Origin: a virus
DNA length: 22,969 bases
Reading direction: 5' to 3' (one strand)
Virus record (IMG/VR): IMGVR_UViG_3300005617_000173
Coordinates: 1 to 22,969 of that record
Each line of letters begins with the position of its first letter. Within the stretch, counting starts at the first letter, position 1. Below are positions 16,075 through 21,525 of this stretch, piece by piece. The notes beneath the pieces were generated by a model. The model searched no databases and was not told where the DNA came from. It was given only the letters and a program-made list of their open reading frames with translations. Made by a program: the position numbers and the translations under genes.

Positions 16075-16377
16075 TCAGTTCTCCTTGGGAGGGGGCGGGG
16101 GCAGTAGCCTCGGTGGGTGGTCCAGCGAGTTCAGCACCCTTGTGATCCAGCCCGCGTCTGGCTCGTTGGCGTACTCCTCGTTGAGGAGGTGCTCGCGCAT
16201 CGAGAGTTGCTCGCGGTGATGCCTGTTCGTGGCGTCCTCGTGGGTGACGACCCGGACGAGGATTCCATGTTCGTTGCGAATCCACATGAAGTCGGAGGGC
16301 TCGCACCAGCAGTCGGCAGAGGACTCGTGGCCGACCGGGCCGATGGAGAGGTGGATGGTAGGCCGGTACTCTTCCAT
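16075..16377 (-). CDS. Hypothetical protein with CWCEP motif
   Basis: A 100-residue protein. The start ATG (16375-16377) lies 2 bases after the metallopeptidase stop, so translation is probably coupled; an AAAGGA sequence is 15 bases upstream, rather far. The N-terminal half has IHLSIGPVGHESSADCWCEP, with a Cys pair and an aromatic strand (DFMWIRNEHG). The C-terminal half is helical and ends in a polyproline run and a Lys-Glu-Asn tail. Function unknown. An upstream extension in the same frame gives an Arg-rich shadow sequence and was not used. Confidence 0.65.
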   Translation of the reverse strand: MEEYRPTIHLSIGPVGHESSADCWCEPSDFMWIRNEHGILVRVVTHEDATNRHHREQLSMREHLLNEEYANEPDAGWITRVLNSLDHPPRLLPPPPPKEN

Positions 16378-16379
16378 GT

Positions 16380-16790
16380 TCACTCGACGCCGTCCTTTCT
16401 GTCGGACTCCCGCAGCTTCCGGTCGATGATCTCGGTCCAGAGATGCAGGCGCTTGGGTGACTTGCGGACGTAGGCCGTGACGACCTTGTCCATGGCGAGG
16501 ATCACGTACTCTTCCATCTCGTCGGTCAGCCAGCCGAGGCACATCGGCATCAGGATGACGTGGAGCAGTTCGTGGACGACGGTCCCGATGTGATCGATGC
16601 CGTCGGCGGTCTGCTGGTTGGCGTCGACCTTGATCTGGATGTTGGTCGGCGGGAAGAGGTCGTCCCAGACGCACAGGCCCTGCTGGGCCTTCATCGGGGT
16701 GTAGCGGAGGGTGACTTCAGGGTGCTGGAGTAGCTCCAGACACGTCCGGTGCAGCTTCGGGAGGTTGAGGGGGTACTTGCCGCCCTTCAT
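16380..16790 (-). CDS. HExxH metallopeptidase-like protein
   Basis: A 136-residue protein. The ATG at 16788-16790 (MKGGKYPLNL) has GAGGT upstream at 5-base spacing. A TTG start six codons earlier (16808) exists but has a poorer site. The motif VVHELLHVIL (H73, E74, H77) is a zinc-protease signature, and E93 or E94 (DEMEEYV) could be the third ligand. This resembles SprT-like or ImmA-like folds, but the gene is short. It may be a peptidase, or a zinc-binding protein without activity. Its start overlaps the end of the terminase-small candidate by 74 bases. The role in a packaging block is unclear; such genes are sometimes placed there in environmental phages. Confidence 0.65.
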   Translation of the reverse strand: MKGGKYPLNLPKLHRTCLELLQHPEVTLRYTPMKAQQGLCVWDDLFPPTNIQIKVDANQQTADGIDHIGTVVHELLHVILMPMCLGWLTDEMEEYVILAMDKVVTAYVRKSPKRLHLWTEIIDRKLRESDRKDGVE

Positions 16791-17337
16791 CGGATACCTC
16801 GAAAGCAAGATGGAGAGCCGCTGTGGTCACCTTGGCCCCAGCAGCGATCATGAGGTCGGCCATCCTGCGGGAGGCCGCCTCGAAGGTCATGGGGGCACGA
16901 GGGCCCAGTTGCTTCTCCCGCTGCCTCTCCTTCAGCTTCGCCCACATCTGCGAGGCAGACATGCGGGTGTCGGGATGGAGGTTCGGGTCGAAGGCGAAGC
17001 GGATGCACTGCTTCAGCATCGCGGACGAGACCTGCTCGTCGGTCGCCTTGTCGTCTGTCAGGGCTGCCATGTCGGCGATCGCCTGCATGGCCGTGTGGTC
17101 CAGCATCTGGGCCGGCGGGGTCGGAGATTCGACCAGCGGGGCCGTCGGCTTGGGGGCGGGGGCGGTCTTCCGGGTGGAGCGGCCGACAGTGAGGAGCCCT
17201 TCGGCGACCAGTTCCCGGCGCACGAGGGAGATCAGGGGCTCGGAGCAGTCGGCTCCCATGGCCTGTTCCTTGATCGACTCGTCCTTGTGGGCGAGGATGT
17301 ACTCCCGGGCCCGTTCCTTTCGTGTCTGAGGAGCCAT
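16717..17337 (-). CDS. Candidate terminase small subunit
   Basis: A 206-residue protein and the first gene of the leftward block. The N-terminal 50 residues fit a helix-turn-helix (EYILAHKDESIKEQAMG, then SEPLISLVRRELVAEGLLTV). A Pro/Ala linker follows (57-77). A helical region (80-185) contains MSASQMWAKLKERQREKQL and FEAASRRMADLMIAAG, suitable for forming the ring of a terminase small subunit. The C-terminal tail is Pro/Ala-rich. The ATG is 13-14 bases from the GAAAGGAGG sequence, which is a little far. The gene order (this gene, then others, then terL) and the HTH support the call. A different DNA-binding regulator is possible. Confidence 0.55.
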   Translation of the reverse strand: MAPQTRKERAREYILAHKDESIKEQAMGADCSEPLISLVRRELVAEGLLTVGRSTRKTAPAPKPTAPLVESPTPPAQMLDHTAMQAIADMAALTDDKATDEQVSSAMLKQCIRFAFDPNLHPDTRMSASQMWAKLKERQREKQLGPRAPMTFEAASRRMADLMIAAGAKVTTAALHLAFEVSDEGRQVPPQPPEAAPDVSGATPAP

Positions 17338-17528
17338 AAGTTCTGGTAGGCCCTCCTTTCATCCGGTAAGTGTGGGCCCAGCACAGGGCAACGGCGGAAC
17401 GCACACGCGCGTTTACGGTGGCTGCCTCGCTGGTTCCGGACCCCTGTTATAGAGGTCCACGTTTTTCTGCGATCCGGGTGCTGCGTACAACTTCCTGACA
17501 ACTTTTGGGGTCTGTCCGGGGCCCCACT
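17338..17528. other. Leader of the leftward block, weak promoter signs
   Basis: This non-coding strip lies before the terminase-small candidate. The leftward Shine-Dalgarno sequence is at 17351-17361. A palindrome (17438-17458) surrounds a leftward TATAAC (17446-17451) that could be a -10 box, but no good -35 box is seen at the right distance. A direct repeat ACAACTT occurs at 17487 and 17498. No gene was found. Confidence 0.35.
17438..17458. promoter_or_regulatory. Palindrome over a leftward TATAAC
   Basis: The sequence GGACCCCT - GTTAT - AGAGGTCC is an 8-bp inverted repeat with one mismatch. Read leftward it contains TATAAC. It could be an operator on the late-gene promoter, or a hairpin in a leader transcript. 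Inference from symmetry and position only. Confidence 0.3.
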
Positions 17529-17544
17529 TGGCACGAACCTTGCT
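17529..17544 (+). promoter_or_regulatory. Sigma-54-like -24/-12 element 1
   Basis: TGGCAC - GAACC - TTGCT. It matches the sigma-54 consensus TGGCAC-N5-TTGCW exactly, with the GG-N10-GC core. Orientation is rightward. Element 2 starts 25 bases downstream. Confidence 0.55.
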
Positions 17545-17553
17545 AGCGCCCGT

Positions 17554-17569
17554 TGGCACGCTCCTTGCG
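17554..17569 (+). promoter_or_regulatory. Sigma-54-like -24/-12 element 2
   Basis: TGGCAC - GCTCC - TTGCG. Identical to the consensus except the last base. The palindrome GCATG-AAC-CATGC follows directly (17573-17585). Confidence 0.55.
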
Positions 17570-17674
17570 ATAGCATGAACCATGCCAACACGTTAGCCCC
17601 ACGCGCCTATGCAAGCGCCATGCCAGCCCGAGGCGATGTTCCACTCTGCAACAGCACGGGGTACGTACATAGCA

Positions 17675-17690
17675 TGGCACACTTCTTGCT
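17675..17690 (+). promoter_or_regulatory. Sigma-54-like -24/-12 element 3
   Basis: TGGCAC - ACTTC - TTGCT, an exact match to the consensus, rightward. No gene start follows within 1.3 kb, so if it is a promoter it makes a long leader or a non-coding RNA. Confidence 0.5.
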
Positions 17691-17762
17691 CCAAGTGTGA
17701 CGCCGGACGCAACTTTCGGACCAACGCGGCATCGGAGCGTGTCAAGAATGCAAGCGACAGGT

Positions 17763-17778
17763 TGGCACATTCCTTGCA
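17763..17778 (+). promoter_or_regulatory. Sigma-54-like -24/-12 element 4
   Basis: TGGCAC - ATTCC - TTGCA, an exact match, rightward, preceded by a T as in elements 1 and 2. It is 88 bases from element 3. The first copy of the 78-bp repeat begins about 40 bases after it. Confidence 0.5.
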
Positions 17779-17819
17779 TGGCCCCCGTTGCGTGCGTTCC
17801 ATTCTGAAACACCACCAGC

Positions 17820-17899
17820 GTAAGCCCTTGCGCCTCAGTGAGTTACGCCGGAACGCTCCCACGCTTCCAAGGATGCCCTACAATCGCGTCGACCCCCCT
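17820..17899 (+). repeat. Diverged 78-bp direct repeat, copy A
   Basis: It begins TAAGCCCTTG and shares with copy B the blocks CGCTCCCA, CAAGGATGCCC and AATCGCGTCG in the same order and nearly the same spacing. It contains the weaker CAGTGAGTTACG form of the second motif family. The copies have diverged by substitutions and small indels; no shared reading frame was found. Confidence 0.6.
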
Positions 17900-18015
17900 C
17901 CGAGGGTGTCCGTACTACCCCCTGTGTCAAGCCCTTGTCCCCCAACGACTTGACATTTAGATTGGCGCAGGCTGGCGGGCCATCTTCCTGTCCAGCCTTC
18001 GTCAGGCCGTTGTCA

Positions 18016-18031
18016 CGGCACGGCTCTTGCT
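18016..18031 (+). promoter_or_regulatory. Sigma-54-like -24/-12 element 5
   Basis: CGGCAC - GGCTC - TTGCT, one mismatch to the consensus (C for the first T), with the GG and GC core kept. It is followed by GCATG-TTC-CATGC (18038-18050), the same palindrome type as after element 2. Confidence 0.45.
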
Positions 18032-18058
18032 CCCCAGCATGTTCCATGCCACCGACAC

Positions 18059-18074
18059 TGGCACGATACTTGCC
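18059..18074 (+). promoter_or_regulatory. Sigma-54-like -24/-12 element 6
   Basis: TGGCAC - GATAC - TTGCC, the consensus apart from its last base, rightward. The G after TGGCAC is also part of the extended sigma-54 consensus. It starts 43 bases after element 5. Confidence 0.5.
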
Positions 18075-18137
18075 ACGCGCGCGCGTTCCTTTAGATTGGC
18101 GCTCGCCGGCCCGGACCGCCCTCCCGGCCTGCCCGCC

Positions 18138-18214
18138 TAAGCCCTTGAGCCGCAACACGTTAGGCGATTCGCTCCCAGACGCTCAAGGATGCCCCAGAAT
18201 CGCGTCGGACCCCT
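18138..18214 (+). repeat. Diverged 78-bp direct repeat, copy B
   Basis: Same order of blocks as copy A: TAAGCCCTTG, CGCTCCCA, CAAGGATGCCC, AATCGCGTCG. It carries a full CAACACGTTAG motif. A separate 13-bp exact repeat, TTTAGATTGGCGC, occurs upstream at 17956-17968 and 18090-18102, so the region appears to have grown by duplication. Confidence 0.6.
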
Positions 18215-18453
18215 CGCAAGTCCTACCCTACTCGGGAAAAACCTAAGTCTGTACAGGCCAACGAGTTACAGGCGCGCGTCCCGCAGGAACGGAGGCCTGC
18301 TAGGGCCATCCAGTTGTGCAGTTGACCACATGGAATCGTCAAGGATTCGCCATCTGCAATACCTGCGCGGCGGGCGCTCATTGTGGCACAACGACTTACG
18401 GGCTCGTGCGGGATGCCCCACGGTTTGAGGCTTTTCGCCCTGTTTTCGGCCAT

Positions 18454-18467
18454 CGCCTCGTGAGGCG
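18454..18467. promoter_or_regulatory. Short palindrome CGCCTC-GT-GAGGCG
   Basis: A perfect 6-bp inverted repeat with a 2-base centre lies 7 bases before the last CAAC-N3-TTA site and about 26 bases before sigma-54-like element 7. Its centre is too short for a stable hairpin, so a dimeric protein binding site is the likelier reading. Confidence 0.3.
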
Positions 18468-18493
18468 TCGTTGCGGCACAACGAGTTAGCTCG

Positions 18494-18509
18494 TGGCACA
18501 GCGATTGCA
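18494..18509 (+). promoter_or_regulatory. Sigma-54-like -24/-12 element 7
   Basis: TGGCAC - AGCGA - TTGCA, an exact match and the copy nearest to the rightward genes. Transcription from it would start near 18520, leaving a leader of about 560 bases before the first gene at 19082. Directly upstream sits a CGGCACAACGAGTTAGC element of the second motif family. Confidence 0.55.
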
Positions 18510-19081
18510 CTGTACGTTGGTGCAGCACGGTCCGCCTCCCGACGAGGCGGCGCGACACCGAAACGCACCGACGCCTGACCCGCCCGAGAGCCTCCTCCGG
18601 ACGACGACGGGATGGCGCACGGCCGGCCCCACAGCGGGCACCGCGACAGCGCGGCAGACGGTGGAGCGACAGGCGGAGCAGGGGATAGGCCACAAGCCCG
18701 CGTCACGCGAGCCGCCACGGCCTGCCGCCCAGACATCTGAACGAGACCGCACCCGGACCGCCATAGAGCGGACGCCGTGACGGCCCACCACGCACCAGCA
18801 GTGACCGCACCTTGTAGAGCCCCTCGGGGACAGTGAAGACGAGGCGGTCAAGCGCGTGACATCGGGGCCAGAGCGAAGCGCCAGAGCGCCACCCGGATGC
18901 CTGTTCTCGCGACGCCGTACACCGTGCTCCAATGTGGGCGCGGGCCCCAAGGTCAGCCTCAAGAGCACGCCGTGCGATGGCACGAGCCGCTCACCGGACC
19001 CCACTGCCCGCGCCCGGTCGCCTGCTTCAGTGGCAGGCCTGAAGAGCCCACAAGGGCGAAACCACAACCGGGAGAACCGCC
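18510..19081. other. Non-coding leader before rightward genes
   Basis: No convincing gene, tRNA or terminator is seen here. Frames are open because of the high GC, but they read as Arg/Pro-rich sequence without a ribosome-binding site. A CTTCAG-TGGCAGGC-CTGAAG inverted repeat lies at 19026-19045. Its first part (CTTCAGTGGCAG) recurs exactly at 19314-19325, on the far side of the first gene. Confidence 0.4.
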
Positions 19082-19270
19082 ATGCAGAACGTCACCGTGA
19101 CCGTCAAGGGCAACATCGCGACCATCACCGTCGACCTGTCGCAGGACCACGGGCCGAGCGCGTCGGGCAAGACGAACATCGTCGCGTCGACGCACGGCAA
19201 CGTGCTCATCCCCGGCAGCGACGTCACCCTCGGCCTGAACGCCTACCGCAAGGCGCGCAAGGCCGCCTGA
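19082..19270 (+). CDS. Conserved small phage protein (GPSASGKT type)
   Basis: A 62-residue protein with ATG start and GGGAG 7 bases upstream. It begins with two beta strands (NVTVTVKGNIATITVDL), then GPSASGKTNIVASTHGNV and the end GLNAYRKARKAA. Short proteins with this same layout ('ITVDLs...GpS.SGKt..vAST.GNv...GlNvYrk') are common in phages of several groups; their function is unknown. The SGKT is not a P-loop, since no nucleotide-binding fold can fit. It is the first gene of the rightward train and sits between two copies of a 12-bp repeat. Confidence 0.8.
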   Translation: MQNVTVTVKGNIATITVDLSQDHGPSASGKTNIVASTHGNVLIPGSDVTLGLNAYRKARKAA

Positions 19271-19525
19271 GACCACGCAAGGTCGAAACGCACGCGGGCC
19301 ACCGACGCCCCGCCTTCAGTGGCAGCGTGCGTACCACCGTCACGCGGTGGCTGACGAGACCGTTATGGGCAGGCTGGAACGAGTCCAGCGAAGCGCGGAG
19401 GGGCGGGAGTCATGACCCGTGAGTACGCGCAAGGCCGGTGCGACCCCGGCCCTGCCCACGCATCTTGCGATTGAACGAGGCGTCGTGACCCACGCCTACC
19501 GCATCACGCGGAGCAAGAGGGAACC
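19271..19525. other. Gap between first and second rightward genes
   Basis: Two hairpins, CCACCG-TCACG-CGGTGG (19334-19350) and GGCCGG-TGCGACC-CCGGCC (19433-19451), lack T-runs and are not typical terminators. Two tiny frames (19365-19415, 16 codons, and 19412-19474, 20 codons, the latter after GGGAG) overlap by ATGA. They could be leader peptides, but the evidence is thin. Confidence 0.3.
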
Positions 19526-19666
19526 ATGCGATTCACCCCAGAGCAGCCGCTGCCCGTGTGGGCAGAAGCGAAGCCCGAGCAGGACGCATTCCAACCGTTG
19601 TGGCCCATCGGCAACCCGCCTCGTGGCACCCGCAACGAGTCACCCACCACCTACACCAAGAGGTGA
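19526..19666 (+). CDS. Small Pro/Trp-rich protein
   Basis: A 46-residue protein with a good ribosome-binding site (AGAGGG, 4-5 base spacing). The sequence starts MRFTPEQPLPVWAEAKPEQD and continues with FQPLWPIGNPPRG. Three of its aromatics fall in Pro-rich context, so it is probably extended rather than globular. The next gene starts 6 bases after its stop. Unknown function. Confidence 0.6.
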   Translation: MRFTPEQPLPVWAEAKPEQDAFQPLWPIGNPPRGTRNESPTTYTKR

Positions 19667-19672
19667 GGCACC

Positions 19673-19831
19673 ATGTCCAAGTCCATCACGCTCGAACCGC
19701 ACTGGCCGTCGCTGCTCAAGTTCTTCGAGCACGCCGCCAAGTCCCACAAGGGTGCGAAGCGCCGCCTGTTCGAGAAGCAGGCCGCCGAGATTCGCGCCTA
19801 CCTCGCAGCGAACCCCGACAAGGCGGTGTGA
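19673..19831 (+). CDS. Small helical protein
   Basis: A 52-residue protein. GAGG (19662-19667 region) precedes the ATG, overlapping the stop of the gene before. The middle (WPSLLKFFEHAAKSHKGAKR) and end (LFEKQAAEIRAYLAANPDKA) fit two amphipathic helices with a basic face. No family recognised. Start codon of the next gene lies 2 bases after its stop. Confidence 0.6.
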   Translation: MSKSITLEPHWPSLLKFFEHAAKSHKGAKRRLFEKQAAEIRAYLAANPDKAV

Positions 19832-19833
19832 CC

Positions 19834-20037
19834 ATGTTCCGCAAGCCCCGCCGTCGCATCACGCTCACGCTCGAATGGCGCGACGACCAGCACCCGGTCG
19901 TGACGCTCACCCGCTGGACCTACGGCACGACCAACAAGGCCCTCCGCAACGCAATCGCGTGGGCCTTCGCGCAGCAGCCGGTCGACCCACCGAGCATCGT
20001 CACGGCCACGTACGACGGGTACGTCACCCGCGTCTGA
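19834..20037 (+). CDS. Small beta-strand protein
   Basis: A 67-residue protein whose ATG (19834-19836) follows the previous TGA by two bases. A longer upstream reading (from 19558) runs through two other genes and was rejected. The sequence is RRRITLTLEWRDDQHPVVTL followed by a TTNKALRNAIAWAFAQQP helix and a VTATYDGYVTRV strand. This is a plausible alpha/beta mini-domain. No known function. Confidence 0.65.
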   Translation: MFRKPRRRITLTLEWRDDQHPVVTLTRWTYGTTNKALRNAIAWAFAQQPVDPPSIVTATYDGYVTRV

Positions 20038-20046
20038 GGAGGCACC

Positions 20047-20235
20047 ATGGACCCGCTCACCGTCCTCGAATGCAACGCAACGCCTGCGCCCGGCACCTAC
20101 GTGGCGTGGACCACCGGCATCATCTCGCACGTCCGGTTCTACCGCGACGGGCTCGAAGGGGCGCTGCTCCTGAGCACGCTCAAGTTCAACCTCGACAGGC
20201 TGCACGTCCCGCACATCACCCGGAGGGCCGCATGA
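20047..20235 (+). CDS. Small hypothetical protein
   Basis: A 62-residue protein with a very strong ribosome-binding site (GAGGAGG, 4-base spacing). The end overlaps the next gene's start as ATGA. It reads MDPLTVLECNATPAPGTYVA and ends LDRLHVPHITRRAA. It looks like a compact beta domain with a single Cys. No family recognised. Confidence 0.65.
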   Translation: MDPLTVLECNATPAPGTYVAWTTGIISHVRFYRDGLEGALLLSTLKFNLDRLHVPHITRRAA

Positions 20236-20651
20236 AGCTGACCGCGAAGTTCCAATGGGTCTTCAACTCGCCCAAGGATGCAGGGCTCGCCGCTGCGGCC
20301 CTGAGCGACCGCAAGTCCTGCCACGTCGTGAGCAGCCTGTTCGTCGACGATGAGCAGGTCGCTCCGGTCGACACCAACGACGTGACACACGTCATCATCA
20401 CGCACCTCAAGGCCAAGTTCGTCGACCTGTGGCGCGTGACGGCCGTCACCAGCTTCCTCCCGTACGACGACGAGTCGTACGACGAGACGCCCGAGGTGTC
20501 CTTCTCGCCCGCCCTGTTCGACGGCGAGGACCTGCCCCGGCTCGACACGTATGCAGAGGTCCGGCCCAACGAGGTGCGGGGCAGCTACCGCCTCGCTGGC
20601 GGTGAGGCCGACGACTGGCGCGTCATCACCGAAGAGAGCGAGGTGGCCTGA
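20232..20651 (+). CDS. Hypothetical acidic protein
   Basis: A 139-residue protein. The ATG at 20232-20234 overlaps the stop of the gene before (ATGA) and has GGAGGG upstream. The long open frame upstream of it in the same phase is an Arg/Pro-rich shadow of the small genes. The protein begins MKLTAKFQWVFNSPKDAGLA. It has a central strand-rich part (THVIITHLKAKFVDLWRV) and an acidic C-terminal half (PYDDESYDETPEVSF; DGEDLPRLDTYAEV). No motif known. It is one of the larger members of the train. Confidence 0.7.
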   Translation: MKLTAKFQWVFNSPKDAGLAAAALSDRKSCHVVSSLFVDDEQVAPVDTNDVTHVIITHLKAKFVDLWRVTAVTSFLPYDDESYDETPEVSFSPALFDGEDLPRLDTYAEVRPNEVRGSYRLAGGEADDWRVITEESEVA

Positions 20652-20812
20652 TGGTCAAGGTCAGTGAGGTCAAGCGGTACCGGGTCACGTACACCGCCTA
20701 CGTCTACGCGGTGGACGAGGACGAGGCCGGGCAGAACATGCTCGACTGCAACGGTGACTTCGACACCGAGGTCGTCGAGGTTGACGACGCCGGCAACGAG
20801 GTGGTAGCATGA
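20651..20812 (+). CDS. Small acidic protein
   Basis: A 53-residue protein starting in TGATG overlap with the gene before. It reads MVKVSEVKRYRVTYTAYVYA then a stretch rich in Asp and Glu (VDEDEAGQNML; EVVEVDDAGNEVV). The alternation of valine and acidic residues suggests a small beta protein. The end overlaps the membrane peptide's start (ATGA). Function unknown. Confidence 0.6.
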   Translation: MVKVSEVKRYRVTYTAYVYAVDEDEAGQNMLDCNGDFDTEVVEVDDAGNEVVA

Positions 20813-20931
20813 AGACCTTCTGGGACGTCCTGCTCCTCCTCTGCTTCTGGTTCACCCTCATCGTCTGCGCGTGGGTCCCACCCTGCACCAGCACGCCCCC
20901 ACTCGGGGCGAGAAAGACGAGGCACAAGTGA
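20809..20931 (+). CDS. Tiny single-pass membrane peptide
   Basis: A 40-residue protein starting in ATGA overlap. Residues about 4-22 (FWDVLLLLCFWFTLIVCAW) form a membrane helix. A short hydrophilic, basic tail (GARKTRHK) follows. The positive-inside rule would place the C-terminus in the cytoplasm. Such peptides can be holin-like, or can act on host membrane proteins; nothing in the neighbourhood decides this. The stop overlaps the next GTG start. Confidence 0.55.
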   Translation: MKTFWDVLLLLCFWFTLIVCAWVPPCTSTPPLGARKTRHK

Positions 20932-21086
20932 GAACGAAGGTCCGCATCACGCTCCTCGTGACCGAGGACACGTTCGCCCGCCTGAACCGCAACACGACGT
21001 CAGGCGACATCGTCATCGACCAGAAGGACGGGCCCACGTACTTCCTGCCCATCGAGAAGGTCGAGTACATCCGCGAGAAGAGGTGA
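20928..21086 (+). CDS. Small hypothetical protein
   Basis: A 52-residue protein starting at GTG (20928-20930), overlapping the previous stop as GTGA, with GAGG 5 bases upstream. The longer open frame from 20871 has no ribosome-binding site and would cover the membrane peptide. It reads KVRITLLVTEDTFARLNRNT then IVIDQKDGPTYFLPIEKV. This is a plausible alpha/beta mini-domain. Unknown function. Confidence 0.6.
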   Translation: MRTKVRITLLVTEDTFARLNRNTTSGDIVIDQKDGPTYFLPIEKVEYIREKR

Positions 21087-21088
21087 GC

Positions 21089-21373
21089 ATGGGACGCTTC
21101 AGCACCGCAGCCAAGGTCGCGAAGGAGAAGGAGGAACACCCGGAGAGGTTCTGCCCCATCAAGGGCTGCCTCTTCCGGACCTTCAGCGAACGCACCAACA
21201 CGCACAAGCCCTGCATCAAGCATCCGAAGATGCTGAACTGGGCGGCCCGGTGCGAATGCTACAAGGGCCACAACTCGTCGAGCGGTCGCTGCAACGTGCG
21301 CGACGTCGTCAACGAGACCCACAACGAGGGCGACGCCGTCATCTGCGAGCGTTGCCAGAGGGAGTGCAAGTGA
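21089..21373 (+). CDS. Cys-rich zinc-binding protein
   Basis: A 94-residue protein. The ATG at 21089 has GAGGT about 5 bases upstream; a GTG at 21083 is possible. It has seven or more Cys residues and several His: CPIKGC, PCIKH, CECYKG, GRCNV and CERCQREC. Spacing fits two or more zinc sites. The N-terminal helix (STAAKVAKEKEEHPERF) is charged. No enzyme motif was recognised. It may bind nucleic acid or a host protein. Confidence 0.65.
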   Translation: MGRFSTAAKVAKEKEEHPERFCPIKGCLFRTFSERTNTHKPCIKHPKMLNWAARCECYKGHNSSSGRCNVRDVVNETHNEGDAVICERCQRECK

Positions 21374-21525
21374 ACGGATACTTCATCCTCATCCCGATTC
21401 AGGGTGAGCAGTCTGGCCGTGACATCCTCGCGGCCACTGGCCTCATCGGCACCGTCGTGCCGGCCGACCAGCACCTCGTCGACGTCTCGGTCGCTCACCT
21501 CTTCCCCAAGGAGCGTGTCGCATGA
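21370..21525 (+). CDS. Small hypothetical protein
   Basis: A 51-residue protein starting at GTG (21370-21372), overlapping the previous stop as GTGA, with GGGAG upstream. It reads NGYFILIPIQGEQSGRDIL, then GLIGTVVPADQHLVDVSVAH. It looks like an alpha/beta mini-domain with no Cys. The end overlaps the next start as ATGA. Function unknown. Confidence 0.6.
   Translation: MNGYFILIPIQGEQSGRDILAATGLIGTVVPADQHLVDVSVAHLFPKERVA

Larger units (their letters stand above)
17585..18490 (+). repeat. Second motif family, CAAC-N3-TTA
   Basis: Six short related sites are scattered among the sigma-54-like elements: CCAACACGTTAGC (17585-17597), CCAACGACTTGAC (17942-17954), GCAACACGTTAGG (18152-18164), CCAACGAGTTACA (18258-18270), GGCACAACGACTTACG (18385-18400) and GGCACAACGAGTTAGC (18475-18490). 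A weaker form, CAGTGAGTTACG, is at 17836-17847. All point the same way. The last two strong ones also carry GGCAC, so they may be diverged relatives of the first family with changed spacing. They could be binding sites of a phage regulator or polymerase. Confidence 0.5.

Noticed and set aside
17528-17580. Elements 1 and 2 as sigma-70 promoters with TTGGCA as -35
   Set aside because: No acceptable -10 box is found 16-18 bases downstream of either copy, while the sigma-54 pattern fits fully.
17600-18700. Several open frames on the minus strand in the control region
   Set aside because: No ribosome-binding sites, Cys/Arg-rich random-looking products, and the region is full of repeats.
18493-18780. 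Rightward 95-codon frame starting at GTG beside element 7
   Set aside because: No Shine-Dalgarno sequence, low-complexity Arg/Thr/Pro sequence, and the GTG lies within the -24 element itself.
17338-19081. tRNA genes or a CRISPR array in the non-coding stretch
   Set aside because: No cloverleaf with T-loop GGTTCRA and acceptor stems was found. The repeats are irregular in spacing and too diverged for a CRISPR array.
19139-19180. SGKT in the first rightward gene as a P-loop
   Set aside because: The protein has 62 residues and strand-rich sides, so it cannot form a P-loop fold. The motif belongs to a known small phage family.
19419-20231. Upstream extension of the 139-residue gene to a 410-codon frame
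   Set aside because: It would run antiphase across four small genes that each have their own ribosome-binding site. The sequence is His/Arg/Pro-rich shadow.
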